This document shows positions 1 through 8,241 of a stretch of 64,000 bases of DNA, in pieces. The notes beneath the pieces were generated by a model that was not told where the DNA came from, searched no databases, and saw only the letters and a program-made list of their open reading frames with translations. Where the stretch lies: contig UQUV01000007.1 in assembly GCA_900544305.1 (NCBI GenBank), positions 1-64,000 on the forward strand, written 5' to 3'. Numbering within the stretch: position 1 is the first letter of the stretch; each line of letters begins with the position of its first letter. The stretch comes from an uncultured Porphyromonadaceae bacterium (lineage in GTDB: Bacteria > Bacteroidota > Bacteroidia > Bacteroidales > Muribaculaceae). A program made the translations under genes and the position numbers.

Positions 1-1
1 T

Positions 2-898
2 ATCAATCAGCGTGCTTATTTTCAACGGATTAGTTACAATTTTAACGAAGTATTAAAAATTGATACTGCCGATTATTTCTATCTAATAAGTGGAGAAACA
101 GCTTGGACTCCTGATGAAAACTGGCGTTTTGCATATGAGGGTGAAGGTATATATCGTCTCGTCGGTGAAAAGTTGTTGAATCAAGAGTTTAAGATTGGAG
201 GTAAAGATAAAGAGTGGGACTTGTCTTTCGGAGCGAACGATGAAAAAGGAGCCATTGTAGCTAATGACGATTATATGATGTGGAAAGGTGGCAGCATGAA
301 AAACATTCAACTGCTTCGTCCTATCAATGCAACGGAAATACAGCTGACAGTTCGGGATGAGGCATATTTGCACATCACTGGCGAAACAGTATATCCGGAA
401 TCCGTGTATTTCATTGCTGGAGAAAATTCGGTAGAACTTCTTAAGTCAGGTGAAGAAGGTGATTATATTGGTGAAGTTGAGTTCAATACTTTGGCTGAAA
501 ATGGTTTGACTGCTTGGCATATTGCTGAAGGTATGGAAGAAGGAGCATACACTTGGGGATTGGAAGCAGATGCAACAGAAGAGTCGACAGAAGGTACATT
601 TGTATTCGGCGGGACAGGTGCGGCTATGACTTCGTACACGAGTTTCACAGTTAAATTCAATATATTGTCCGGCGCATACAGTTTGACAAAAACTTCTTCC
701 GTAGCTGATGTTGAGGCTGCCGATGTGAAAGTGATTGGCGGTGCTGGTGAAATTCGCGTTGAGGGTGCTGCCGAGGGCGTGAAGGTGTTTGCCTTGAGCG
801 GTGCGCTTTTGAGCGAAGGTGAAACAATTGTTAAAGTTCCGGCCGGAATCTATCTTGTAAGCGTAGGTAGCAAGGTGGTGAAAGTGGCTGTAAAATAA
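2..898 (+). CDS. SusE/SusF-like repeat protein with T9SS sorting domain (5' end outside window)
   Basis: The frame is open from base 2, so the gene begins left of the window. The first ATG/TTG codons inside the window are not real starts. Two stretches of the pattern DYFYLISGE..W and VYFIAGEN resemble the beta-sandwich repeats of SusE/SusF-type outer-membrane glycan-binding proteins. The last about 70 residues (ADVKVIGGAGEIRV, VKVFALSGALL, VPAGIYLVSVG, VVKVAVK) form a typical T9SS type A C-terminal sorting domain, so the protein should be exported through the outer membrane and attached to the surface or released. Glycan binding is inferred from family resemblance only. A hairpin terminator follows the stop. 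Confidence 0.75.
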   Translation: MNQRAYFQRISYNFNEVLKIDTADYFYLISGETAWTPDENWRFAYEGEGIYRLVGEKLLNQEFKIGGKDKEWDLSFGANDEKGAIVANDDYMMWKGGSMKNIQLLRPINATEIQLTVRDEAYLHITGETVYPESVYFIAGENSVELLKSGEEGDYIGEVEFNTLAENGLTAWHIAEGMEEGAYTWGLEADATEESTEGTFVFGGTGAAMTSYTSFTVKFNILSGAYSLTKTSSVADVEAADVKVIGGAGEIRVEGAAEGVKVFALSGALLSEGETIVKVPAGIYLVSVGSKVVKVAVK

Positions 899-930
899 CG
901 ATAACGAATATTCAATCAGACAATAAGAAG

Positions 931-970
931 AAGCGGAAGTTCGGGTGACGGACTTCCGCTTTATATTTTG
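931..970 (+). terminator. Rho-independent terminator after the T9SS protein gene
   Basis: A perfect 10 bp stem (931-940 with 952-961) encloses an 11-base loop and is followed by a moderately T-rich run (TTATATTTTGG). It lies 33 bases after the stop of the preceding gene. Confidence 0.7.
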
Positions 971-993
971 GTCGGGTTCGTTTGTGAAAATAG

Positions 994-1024
994 ATTGCCC
1001 GGACAAAATTTTTTTGTAATTTTG
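994..1024 (+). promoter_or_regulatory. Bacteroidetes-type promoter inside the 898-1135 gap
   Basis: ATTG at 994-997 (one mismatch to the -33 TTTG box) lies 19 bp before TAATTTTG at 1017-1024, which fits the -7 consensus TAnnTTTG. It points rightward into a gap that contains no open frame and ends at a strong terminator, so it may drive a small RNA. Confidence 0.5.
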
Positions 1025-1030
1025 TGGGAG

Positions 1031-1137
1031 TGGGTGAGGATACAATTCCTATTGCTCTCACATTCCTACTAAACAAAGATTTATTTGTATGATATTTTTG
1101 CTTTGAGAGAGGACCTTCGGGTTCTCTTTCTTTTTTA
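1031..1137 (+). ncRNA. Candidate small RNA between promoter and UUCG terminator
   Basis: The stretch between the rightward promoter at 994-1024 and the terminator at 1106-1137 has no convincing reading frame. It can fold into a GTGAG/CTCAC helix (about 1033-1062) ahead of the terminator hairpin, giving a predicted transcript of about 105 nt. The facing gene (tatD) runs the other way and its stop lies inside the U-tract, so the terminator is not for tatD. The alternative is that this is the distal 3' end of the upstream T9SS mRNA. The family was not recognised. Confidence 0.4.
1106..1137 (+). terminator. UUCG-tetraloop terminator, rightward
   Basis: Stem 1107-1115 pairs with 1120-1128 around a TTCG tetraloop, followed by a T-rich run to 1137. 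The polarity is rightward: read leftward the hairpin is followed by an A-rich stretch without a T run. Confidence 0.75.
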
Positions 1138-1905
1138 TATCGTTATGCGGAACAGGTTCTGCGCATTGCGGTCGGTAGTTTCCGACACTTCGTCAATGCT
1201 AACTCCCAACGTGTCGGCAACTTTCTGTGCGATGTAGGGCACATAGGCGCTTTCGTTCCGTTTGCCCCGGTGGGGAACGGGTGTGAGATAAGGGCAGTCG
1301 GTTTCCAGCAGTATGCGGGCAAGCCCGATGGCAGGAAGTGTTTCCGAGAGTTTGGAGTTCTTGAATGTCACCACTCCATTGATGCCGAAATAGAAGTCGC
1401 CGAAAGAGCGTATAAGTTCTACATCGTCGTTTGTTCCGCCAAAACTGTGGAACACACAGGCAGGAAGCGTGCCGCTGTAGTTGCGGAACACGTCGGCTAT
1501 CGTCGGCAGCCCTTCGCGGCAGTGGATAATGACCGGCAGGCGGCGTTCCTCAGCCCAATGCAGTTGTGTGTCGAAGGCTTCCATCTGTTGTTCCTTGTAG
1601 GTCGTGTCCCAGTAGAGGTCGATACCTACTTCGCCTACCGCTACGCAGGTATGGCGGTCGAGCAGTTCGCGTGTCTTTTCCAAATCTTCGCGGAAATTTT
1701 CGCCTACTGATGTAGGGTGCAGTCCCATAGCAATCGAGGTGTATTTCGGATATTGCGTATGCAGTTGCAGCATCGGCTCGACAGTTTCCAGGTCGACATT
1801 CGGCAAAATCAGATGGCGTAAACCGGCAGCGACCGCACGTTGCATAGCCTCCGTGCGGTCGTTGTCGAATTCTTCCAGATAGAGATGTGAATGAGTGTCT
1901 ATCAT
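1135..1905 (-). CDS. tatD: TatD family metal-dependent hydrolase (DNase)
   Basis: 256 residues, the usual size for TatD/YcfH two-metal hydrolases of the amidohydrolase superfamily. Characteristic metal ligands are visible: DTHSH near the N-terminus, the Glu in VAVGEVGID, the His in IHCREG, the His in FHSFGG and the Asp in LLETDCPYLTP. Members act as 3'-5' exonucleases or DNA/RNA quality-control phosphoesterases, presumably in the cytoplasm. The ATG overlaps the stop of the upstream polyprenyl synthase gene by four bases (ATGA), so the two are translationally coupled in one leftward operon. Family assignment is firm. The physiological substrate is not determined by sequence. Confidence 0.92.
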   Translation of the reverse strand: MIDTHSHLYLEEFDNDRTEAMQRAVAAGLRHLILPNVDLETVEPMLQLHTQYPKYTSIAMGLHPTSVGENFREDLEKTRELLDRHTCVAVGEVGIDLYWDTTYKEQQMEAFDTQLHWAEERRLPVIIHCREGLPTIADVFRNYSGTLPACVFHSFGGTNDDVELIRSFGDFYFGINGVVTFKNSKLSETLPAIGLARILLETDCPYLTPVPHRGKRNESAYVPYIAQKVADTLGVSIDEVSETTDRNAQNLFRITI

Positions 1906-2879
1906 TTGTTGCGTCCCATTATCATTTTGTCAAACTGTTCGAAGCAAGCCAACTGCTCTTCGCCGAAGCCTGTGGCATGGAGATAGTCGAGCGCGATGGC
2001 ATTATATTGCTCTATTTCTTTGCGGCACAGAGCATCAACTCCCAATTTGTTGTAGAGAGCCGTGACAGCGGCAATCTTTTCTCCGGCAAACGGTGCGTCG
2101 GCATTCAGCCAGCGTTGCAGCTCGGCATGGTCGTCGCCTTCGGCAAGTTGCATCGCATTGATGAGCAGGAATGTCTTTTTATTGTTGAGGATGTCGCCAC
2201 CGATAGCCTTGCCGAATACCTTTGGGTCGCCGTATACGTCGAGCAGGTCATCCTGCAATTGGAATGCGATGCCCAGATGGATGGCAAAGTTGTAGAGTGC
2301 TTCGCATTGTTCTTCCGTAGCGTTGCCCACTATCGCACCGATTTTGCAGGCGCAGCCCAGCAGAACGGATGTTTTCAGACGAATCATGTGGATATATTCG
2401 TCGATGCTCACATCGTTGCGCGTTTCAAATTCCATGTCATACTGCTGGCCTTCGTAAACCTCAATGGCGGTGCGGTTGAACAGGCGGAGCAAGCGGACTG
2501 CTTTTTCGGCTTCCATGCCGTCGACAAGCAGCTCGGTAGCAAGCGTGAGCATGGTGTCGCCCGAAAGAATGGCAGTGTTGTCGTCCCATTTGTTGCATAC
2601 CGTAGGTTTTCCTCGGCGCAGGTCGGCCTTGTCCATCACGTCGTCGTGCAGGAGCGTGAAATTGTGGAACATTTCAATGGCGGCAGCCTGTTTCATAGCC
2701 TTTTCCGCTTCCACTCCGGCTGCATCGCATGCGGCAAGCAGGAGTGCCGGGCGCAGGCGTTTTCCGCCCTGTGCCATTCCGTAGCGGATAGGTTCGTACA
2801 GACCGTTGGGTTCTGCCGGATAGCTGATATTTTCGACGGCCTTGTTGGCCAGTTCTATGTACTCTTCGATTCTTTTCAT
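1902..2879 (-). CDS. Polyprenyl (farnesyl/geranylgeranyl-type) diphosphate synthase
   Basis: 325 residues with both aspartate-rich motifs of trans-isoprenyl diphosphate synthases. The first is HDDVMD around residues 78-83, followed by the RRGKPT substrate loop. The second is QDDLLD around residue 212. GGKRLRPAL near residue 40 binds isopentenyl diphosphate. The enzyme condenses IPP with an allylic diphosphate. A Phe sits five residues before the first motif, which often marks shorter chain lengths, but the product (C15, C20 or longer) cannot be fixed by eye. It overlaps tatD by four bases, and the upstream lipoprotein gene ends 16 bases before its start, so the three look like one operon. Confidence 0.9.
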   Translation of the reverse strand: MKRIEEYIELANKAVENISYPAEPNGLYEPIRYGMAQGGKRLRPALLLAACDAAGVEAEKAMKQAAAIEMFHNFTLLHDDVMDKADLRRGKPTVCNKWDDNTAILSGDTMLTLATELLVDGMEAEKAVRLLRLFNRTAIEVYEGQQYDMEFETRNDVSIDEYIHMIRLKTSVLLGCACKIGAIVGNATEEQCEALYNFAIHLGIAFQLQDDLLDVYGDPKVFGKAIGGDILNNKKTFLLINAMQLAEGDDHAELQRWLNADAPFAGEKIAAVTALYNKLGVDALCRKEIEQYNAIALDYLHATGFGEEQLACFEQFDKMIMGRNK

Positions 2880-2895
2880 AGGTGTGACGATTTAT

Positions 2896-3603
2896 TTAGA
2901 ATTCAAACGCAGTCAGCCATTGGTCGCCGCCCGCAGAAAGAAGCGTACGCCCGAAAGCGTTTTTCATCCGTTCGAATTCAGAAGGTTTATAGCTTGATTT
3001 TAATGAGGAAATACGCTGGTTGACGGTGGTGAACACCTCCTGCTGTTGCGGAGTCTCGGCGGAACGAATAACGTCGTCGGCCATCACTTCGCCAATCATT
3101 TCCGGCGACGCTATGGCGCAGTAGATTTTCATCTGCTCGTCGATGCTCAGCCGGTCGATACCCTTTTGGTAGGCTTGGTTGAAAACGACAAAATCTTCGC
3201 TGTTCAAGTGGGAATAGAGCATCTGTACGGTTGAAAGGGTGGAAAGAAATGTTTCTTTCGTGTTTCCTTCCGTCCGGCTTTCGATGAGGCGGTTCACAAG
3301 CAGTTCTCCGCATGCGTCCGGCAATTGCGCTATCAGCAGTGTGGCAATGCGAACGGTGTCGTTGTCGGCATCGTCGGCGAGCTCAGCAAGATCCTTGCGC
3401 TGTTCGCGGCGCGTTTCCTGGTCGTCGGACAGCGATGCACGGAAAGCCTCATTGATTTCAGCCAGACGGTTGAAATCCTTGCTTTCAACAGCTTCTGCAA
3501 TGCTGTCGGCTACGGTTTGGGCATCGTTTCCCAAACGGATGCACGCACTGACAACGACGGCGAGCAGAAAAGCGGATAATATGTATAGTTTCTGGAAATT
3601 CAT
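2896..3603 (-). CDS. Lipoprotein of unknown function
   Basis: 235 residues with an N-terminal hydrophobic segment (ILSAFLLAVVVSAC) that ends in a lipobox, so the mature protein probably starts at Cys21 and is membrane anchored. The rest is helical-looking and acidic with no motif I recognise. It is the first gene of a leftward operon with the polyprenyl synthase and tatD. A -7-like box (TACCTTTG, complement of 3611-3618) ends only seven bases before the ATG, which would give an almost leaderless mRNA. No function is proposed. Confidence 0.75.
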   Translation of the reverse strand: MNFQKLYILSAFLLAVVVSACIRLGNDAQTVADSIAEAVESKDFNRLAEINEAFRASLSDDQETRREQRKDLAELADDADNDTVRIATLLIAQLPDACGELLVNRLIESRTEGNTKETFLSTLSTVQMLYSHLNSEDFVVFNQAYQKGIDRLSIDEQMKIYCAIASPEMIGEVMADDVIRSAETPQQQEVFTTVNQRISSLKSSYKPSEFERMKNAFGRTLLSAGGDQWLTAFEF

Positions 3604-3660
3604 CGTATCGCAAAGGTAAGTAAAAAAATGAAAAGACAGGTGAGTGCTGCCGTGGTTTTG

Positions 3661-5760
3661 TTATCCTTTTCCCAGGTAGGCGATAATGATTTTCAAAATC
3701 TCCTTGCCGTACTGCTCCTGCTTTTTCTTGCCGAAACCGGGCATTTCCTGCAGTTCCTTTTCCGTTGTCGGGAGTTCTTTTACGATGGCGACAATCGTGG
3801 CCGTGCGCAGGATTCTGACGATGCGTTCGCCTGTTTCCTTCGACTTTTCCCGACGCCATTCCGCCAACCGTTTATAAAGTTGCGGATGGCTGATGCCTTC
3901 GGGCACGACAATCGGTTTTTCGAATTGCGAGAGGGCTGCTCCCTGATTGTCGGCTATCAGGAGCAGTGAACGTTGCCGCTGGTAGTCCAGTACATGGAAG
4001 CCTTTCTCGTTGACGTATTTCAGCAATCCCTGCTTCACGTTCATCAGCAGGTGAAGCTCGTCGCTGATTTCTTCGATGCGCTTGTGGAGGGCGGAGTTGT
4101 CGGTAGCGATGAACGTGGCTTCCAACAGTTTCCGCAGCGGCTGCATTTTCTCCTCGAAGTAGGCTGTAGCGCGGTTGATGCGCTCCTGTAGCTGCGTGTC
4201 GCTTTCGGGTTTCTCGCTTTGCAACGTGAGTGTGCGGTATTGATTGTGGAAACGCAGTGCCACGTCGGCGAGTTCTGTCCGCATGCGTTCGTTTTCCGCT
4301 TGATAGTCGGCTATCAGTTGTGCGCACTTGTCTGGGAAATTTATGGTCATCAGGCGTTCCATGCGTTCAATGGCCTGGCGTAGCGGAATGAAGTCGAACA
4401 GGTCGTCGAGCAGGGCGATGATATAGTTCTGCTTCATCGCTTTGCACTGTTCCGAGTCAGGTATGTATTGCTGAAGGCGGCTGGTGAAGTTCTTGACAAG
4501 GCGGTCGTTGATGATGGCGCTTGGCGGAACGGGTTCGCTCAGCACCAGACCTTCCAACGAACGGCAGCGGCTGAGTGCCACATACGTCTGTCCGTGGGCG
4601 AATGCTGCCGATGCGTCGATGATGGCATGGTCGAACGTCAGACCCTGACTTTTGTGGATGGTGATGGCCCACGCCAGTTTCAGCGGATATTGCACAAAAG
4701 TGCCCAACACTTCCTCTTCGATGTTGTTTGTTTCCGGATTCAGAATGTAGCGTGTGTTGCACCATTCTGCCCGCTCGATGCTGATTGTTTCGCCGTTGGA
4801 TGCCAGCTTTACGTCAATTGTGTCGTCGATTCTCACGACTTCGGCAAGCGAGCCGTTCACGTAGCGGTGTTCGGGTGAGTCGTTTTTTACGAGCATCACC
4901 TGCGCTCCTTCCTTCAGTACCAGTTCCGTTTCGGTCGGATAGGAATAAGGCGGGAATTCGCCTTTGATTTCTGCTGCAAAGGTGTGTGTGTCGCCGGGAA
5001 GGTCGTCGAGCTCTTCCGTATTGATTTTCAGCGCTTGGCTGTTATGGGTGGTCAGTTGTATGTAGTTGTCCTCTTTTTCCGGTTCGAATTCCGGCAGATA
5101 GCGGCGGTTCAGCTCGTCGAGGTCGGCTTGTAGGCAACGGTTTTCGCGTATTTTGTTCAGTATGTCGAGAAACCGGCTGTCGCTCTGGCGGTAGACTTTG
5201 GTCAGTTCCACGGCCTGAAAATCGCCTTCCTGAAAAGCCCGGCTGGAAAAGAAGTAGGGAGAATCGTAGTATTCCGACAGCATTTGCCATTCCTCGGGTT
5301 TGGCAACGGGCGGTAACTGCTGAATGTCGCCGATAAGCAGCATCTGCACACCACCGAAAGGCAGATTGCAGCGGCGCACATGGCGCAAGGCATCGTCGAT
5401 GGCATCGAGCAGGTCGGCGCGCACCATGCTCACCTCGTCAATCACAATCAGGTCAAGGCTGCGTATCAGTTTCAGCCGTTCTTTCCGGTAATGGTAGTTG
5501 TATTTGGCTTCCTTGCCGAATGCTTCGTTCGGGAGGTAGGGCAGAAACGGGAACAGAAAAAACGAATGGATGGTCATTCCCTCGGCATTGATGGCGGCTA
5601 TGCCTGTCGGGGCCAGCACCACCATGCGTTTGGGCGAGTCGGCACGCAACTGTCGCAGGAATGTGGTCTTGCCTGTACCGGCTTTTCCGGTCAGGTAGAG
5701 GTTTCTTCCTGTCGATTCAATCAGCTCACGGGCCAAGTCGCGTTCTCTGTTCTCTTCCAT
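3661..5760 (-). CDS. PIF1-like helicase with C-terminal HRDC domain
   Basis: 699 residues. A PIF1/RecD-type superfamily 1B helicase core fills about the first 430 residues: Walker A GKAGTGKTT near residue 26, the APTGIAA and TIHSFF motifs, Walker B LIVIDEVSM, GDIQQLPPV, and the late motifs LAWAITIHKSQGLTF and YVALSRCRS. A helical linker follows, then a C-terminal HRDC domain (LYKRLAEWRRE, PGFGKKKQEQYG). Such proteins are ATP-dependent 5'-3' DNA helicases in Bacteroidota, with a likely role in genome maintenance. The start at 5760 is the only ATG upstream of Walker A. A near-consensus -7 (TACCTTTA, complement of 5793-5800) lies upstream. Confidence 0.9.
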   Translation of the reverse strand: MEENRERDLARELIESTGRNLYLTGKAGTGKTTFLRQLRADSPKRMVVLAPTGIAAINAEGMTIHSFFLFPFLPYLPNEAFGKEAKYNYHYRKERLKLIRSLDLIVIDEVSMVRADLLDAIDDALRHVRRCNLPFGGVQMLLIGDIQQLPPVAKPEEWQMLSEYYDSPYFFSSRAFQEGDFQAVELTKVYRQSDSRFLDILNKIRENRCLQADLDELNRRYLPEFEPEKEDNYIQLTTHNSQALKINTEELDDLPGDTHTFAAEIKGEFPPYSYPTETELVLKEGAQVMLVKNDSPEHRYVNGSLAEVVRIDDTIDVKLASNGETISIERAEWCNTRYILNPETNNIEEEVLGTFVQYPLKLAWAITIHKSQGLTFDHAIIDASAAFAHGQTYVALSRCRSLEGLVLSEPVPPSAIINDRLVKNFTSRLQQYIPDSEQCKAMKQNYIIALLDDLFDFIPLRQAIERMERLMTINFPDKCAQLIADYQAENERMRTELADVALRFHNQYRTLTLQSEKPESDTQLQERINRATAYFEEKMQPLRKLLEATFIATDNSALHKRIEEISDELHLLMNVKQGLLKYVNEKGFHVLDYQRQRSLLLIADNQGAALSQFEKPIVVPEGISHPQLYKRLAEWRREKSKETGERIVRILRTATIVAIVKELPTTEKELQEMPGFGKKKQEQYGKEILKIIIAYLGKG

Positions 5761-5883
5761 TCTTCTGTAATTGGTAAGTCTTATCCAAGGGTAAAGGTAC
5801 GAAAACTTGCGGGAATCGCCATTCCTTCGTTGTGGAAAGTCAGATTTTTTGTCCGTAGAGGTGGAATATTGCCGTGGATATGC

Positions 5884-5891
5884 TAAATTTG
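5884..5891 (+). promoter_or_regulatory. -7 box ahead of rnz
   Basis: TAAATTTG fits TAnnTTTG and lies 20 bases before the rnz ATG. No good -33 TTTG is found at 19-21 bp, so this is a half-match only. Confidence 0.45.
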
Positions 5892-5911
5892 TAGTTAAAC
5901 GTAGCGTAACG

Positions 5912-6817
5912 ATGGATAAATTTCAGGTAACGATATTGGGGTGTGCATCGGCAAAACCGACTTTCCGGCATCATCCGAGCTCGCAGGTAATCAATTTCCG
6001 CGACAACCTTTTCATGATTGACTGCGGCGAAGGCACACAGATGCAGTTTGCCCGCATGCGCTTCAAGATGAACCGTTTGCGGCACATCTTTATCAGCCAT
6101 CTGCATGGTGACCACTGCTATGGGTTGCCCGGACTGCTTTCAACTATCGGACTGACGGGTTGTGGCGGACGGGTGACGGTGCATCTGCCTGAAGAAGGGG
6201 TGCCGTTGTTGAAACCGCTGATCGACTATTCGTCACATGACCTGGAAGTGGACTTTGCTCCTTATCGCTACGGAAATAACGTAATTTTCGAGGACAAGGC
6301 ATTGACGGTCAATACCGTTCCTTTGAAACACCGTTTGCCTACTGTCGGGTTCGTATTCCGCGAAAAACCGAAATTGAGGCATTTGGATGCAGAGATGGTG
6401 CGTTTTCATGAAGTGCCGGTGCGTTGTCTTGCGGGAATCAAGGCCGGTGACGATTATGTGAAACCCGACGGTACGGTCGTTTCCAACGAACGGCTGACAA
6501 AACCGGCTGACCCTTCGCGCACCTATGCCTATATTTCCGACACACTTCCGCTGAAAGCTGTCGCCAATGAGGTGAAGGGTGCCGACTTGTTGTATCACGA
6601 AGCGACTTTTCTGCACGACCTTGCAGCCCGTGCCAAAGAAACCTGCCATACCACCGCGCTTCAAGCAGCTACCCTTGCGCGCGATGCCGAAGTGAAACGG
6701 TTGCTTATCGGGCATTTTTCCTCCCGCTATGCCGACGACACACCACTCCTCGACGAAGCCCGCAGCGTATTCCCTGAAACTCTCCTCGCCAACGAAGGTC
6801 TGACGCTGGATGTGTGA
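5912..6817 (+). CDS. rnz: Ribonuclease Z (tRNA 3'-endonuclease)
   Basis: 301 residues from the ATG at 5912, matching the usual length for bacterial RNase Z. The frame stays open upstream to 5807, but that extension has no homology and would include the promoter. The metallo-beta-lactamase zinc motif HLHGDH is at residues 63-68 (His63, His65, Asp67, His68). Further metal ligands appear in AYISDT and in the C-terminal GHFSSRY. GGRVTVHLP and the basic region fit the tRNA-binding arm. It cleaves tRNA precursors after the discriminator base in the cytoplasm. It is transcribed divergently from the helicase gene and is probably monocistronic. Confidence 0.95.
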   Translation: MDKFQVTILGCASAKPTFRHHPSSQVINFRDNLFMIDCGEGTQMQFARMRFKMNRLRHIFISHLHGDHCYGLPGLLSTIGLTGCGGRVTVHLPEEGVPLLKPLIDYSSHDLEVDFAPYRYGNNVIFEDKALTVNTVPLKHRLPTVGFVFREKPKLRHLDAEMVRFHEVPVRCLAGIKAGDDYVKPDGTVVSNERLTKPADPSRTYAYISDTLPLKAVANEVKGADLLYHEATFLHDLAARAKETCHTTALQAATLARDAEVKRLLIGHFSSRYADDTPLLDEARSVFPETLLANEGLTLDV

Positions 6818-6871
6818 ATATTAATTACTGTTAATCATAAGGCTGCTTGAATATTAGATGTGTTGTTTCTG

Positions 6872-6963
6872 CTATCTTTGTAAAAGATAGGATGCGGCTC
6901 GGCATAGTCTAATTAGAAAACTGCGTTTTCATTTGCCTCTGCTCTCGCCTTTCGCTATCTTTG
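6872..6963 (+). repeat. Promoter-bearing palindromic repeat, copy A (upstream of GT39-like gene)
   Basis: A full copy of a dispersed element. It starts with the palindrome CTATCTTT-gta-AAAGATAG (6872-6890), continues with the conserved core GATGCGGCTCGGCATAG, then a small hairpin GAAAAC-tgc-GTTTTC (6917-6931), and ends in a complete promoter: TTTG 6932-6935, 20 bp spacer, TATCTTTG 6956-6963. The promoter points at the gene starting at 6997. Other copies are at 9728, 43160-43343, 45871 and 52496. Confidence 0.85.
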
Positions 6964-6996
6964 TGCATCATAATGTATTTTCAAAAAATAGCGAAA

Positions 6997-8241
6997 ATGA
7001 AATTAAAGAAAATAGCAATATTGTCAACATTATTATTAATTGTTGTTCAAATTATATTAATAGTCAAATTTTGGGACATGCCCCAAGGCAGTGACCAAGG
7101 AGAATATATAAAGTTAGCACAAGATTGCCTAAACAATGGAGAATGGTACCCAATGGAAAAGCATATCTATTCTACATATTTTTGGGCCCCGGGATTGATT
7201 AATTATTTTATTCTACAAATGAAATTGTTTGGGACAATCAATCTCAATATGATTTTTAATCTTTTTATGAATCTATGCATCGTTTATGAAGTATATTGGC
7301 TTGCTAAGAAATTCTTTTCAAACAGAACAGCTTATATTAGTGTTATTTTTTATAATTTAATTTATTCTAACTTCTTTGTCATTATACCAGCTGGTACAGA
7401 GATTCCATTTCTATTTCTCTCTCTAACTGCTTTTTGTTTATGTCTTGGTAATAAATACAGTCACATAATAATTGCAGGTCTATTATTCGCTATAGCAAAT
7501 TGGATCAGACCTTTGATTGTTATATTTATACCTGTTATTTTATTGTTGTTCATCTATAACAAATACAATTGGCGCAAATATTTGGCATTATTATCTCCTA
7601 TTTTTATAGTTCTATTATCCATTGGTTGGCTTACACAACATAAAATTGGATATTTTTGTTTTCAATCGTCAACTTCTGGAGTAAACTTAATAATGACGGC
7701 GAATGACCGTGCATATGGAGGAGTTGCCTCTACTTTACTTAATGACACAACCAATATTTGCTACATTAAAGATGCAGATAAATTGACTTTCATTGAAAAA
7801 GATTCAATTTGGAAAGAACGTGCTATTAATTGGATTATCGATAATCCTGGGCATTATTTAAAATTATATATTTTAAAGATTGGAGGTCTTTTTGTTGAAG
7901 ATTCTTGGTCAGACCGACCAATCTTAGGTGGTGCTGGCTTTGTTGATAGTGTAGTATATGGAAAAATATCATACGAAGCATTGCTTAGATTTATCATTAT
8001 GTTTTTAAAAAGTATAGTCTATTACTTTGTTGGTGTTTGTTTTATATACTCTTTGTTTGCAAATCGAAAAGAGATATTTTCCCAAAAAGGTTGGTTGTTG
8101 TTAATACTTTTGTTTGGTATTACTTCTACTTGTCTGTTCAGTGTGTCTCCCCGCTATCATTATCCATTCCTTTTCACCATAGTGATTTGGGCAGCCTATG
8201 GATTCGAACATCGTTTTATCGCTAAAAGAAGCAAGGAATGA
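6997..8241 (+). CDS. Multi-pass membrane glycosyltransferase-like protein (GT39/ArnT-like)
   Basis: About 414 residues with some ten hydrophobic segments. The first extracytoplasmic loop carries a DMPQGSDQGEYI motif, resembling the acidic catalytic loop of GT-C fold enzymes (ArnT, protein O-mannosyltransferase) that use polyprenyl-phosphate sugars. The gene is clearly AT-richer than its neighbours and uses many ATT/TTA/AAT codons, suggesting horizontal origin. The ATG at 6997 is preferred because the repeat-borne promoter ends at 6963. An ATG at 6973 would leave almost no leader. The stop overlaps the next start (ATGA at 8238-8241). Assignment to GT39 is by topology and motif; donor and acceptor are unknown. 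Confidence 0.6.
   Translation: MKLKKIAILSTLLLIVVQIILIVKFWDMPQGSDQGEYIKLAQDCLNNGEWYPMEKHIYSTYFWAPGLINYFILQMKLFGTINLNMIFNLFMNLCIVYEVYWLAKKFFSNRTAYISVIFYNLIYSNFFVIIPAGTEIPFLFLSLTAFCLCLGNKYSHIIIAGLLFAIANWIRPLIVIFIPVILLLFIYNKYNWRKYLALLSPIFIVLLSIGWLTQHKIGYFCFQSSTSGVNLIMTANDRAYGGVASTLLNDTTNICYIKDADKLTFIEKDSIWKERAINWIIDNPGHYLKLYILKIGGLFVEDSWSDRPILGGAGFVDSVVYGKISYEALLRFIIMFLKSIVYYFVGVCFIYSLFANRKEIFSQKGWLLLILLFGITSTCLFSVSPRYHYPFLFTIVIWAAYGFEHRFIAKRSKE

Noticed and set aside
1887..3023. 378-codon frame opposite the polyprenyl synthase gene
   Set aside because: A mirror of a clearly conserved gene, with no domain or promoter of its own.
5807..5911. Upstream extension of rnz
   Set aside because: It would include the -7 box and has no homology; the conserved N-terminus starts at the ATG at 5912.
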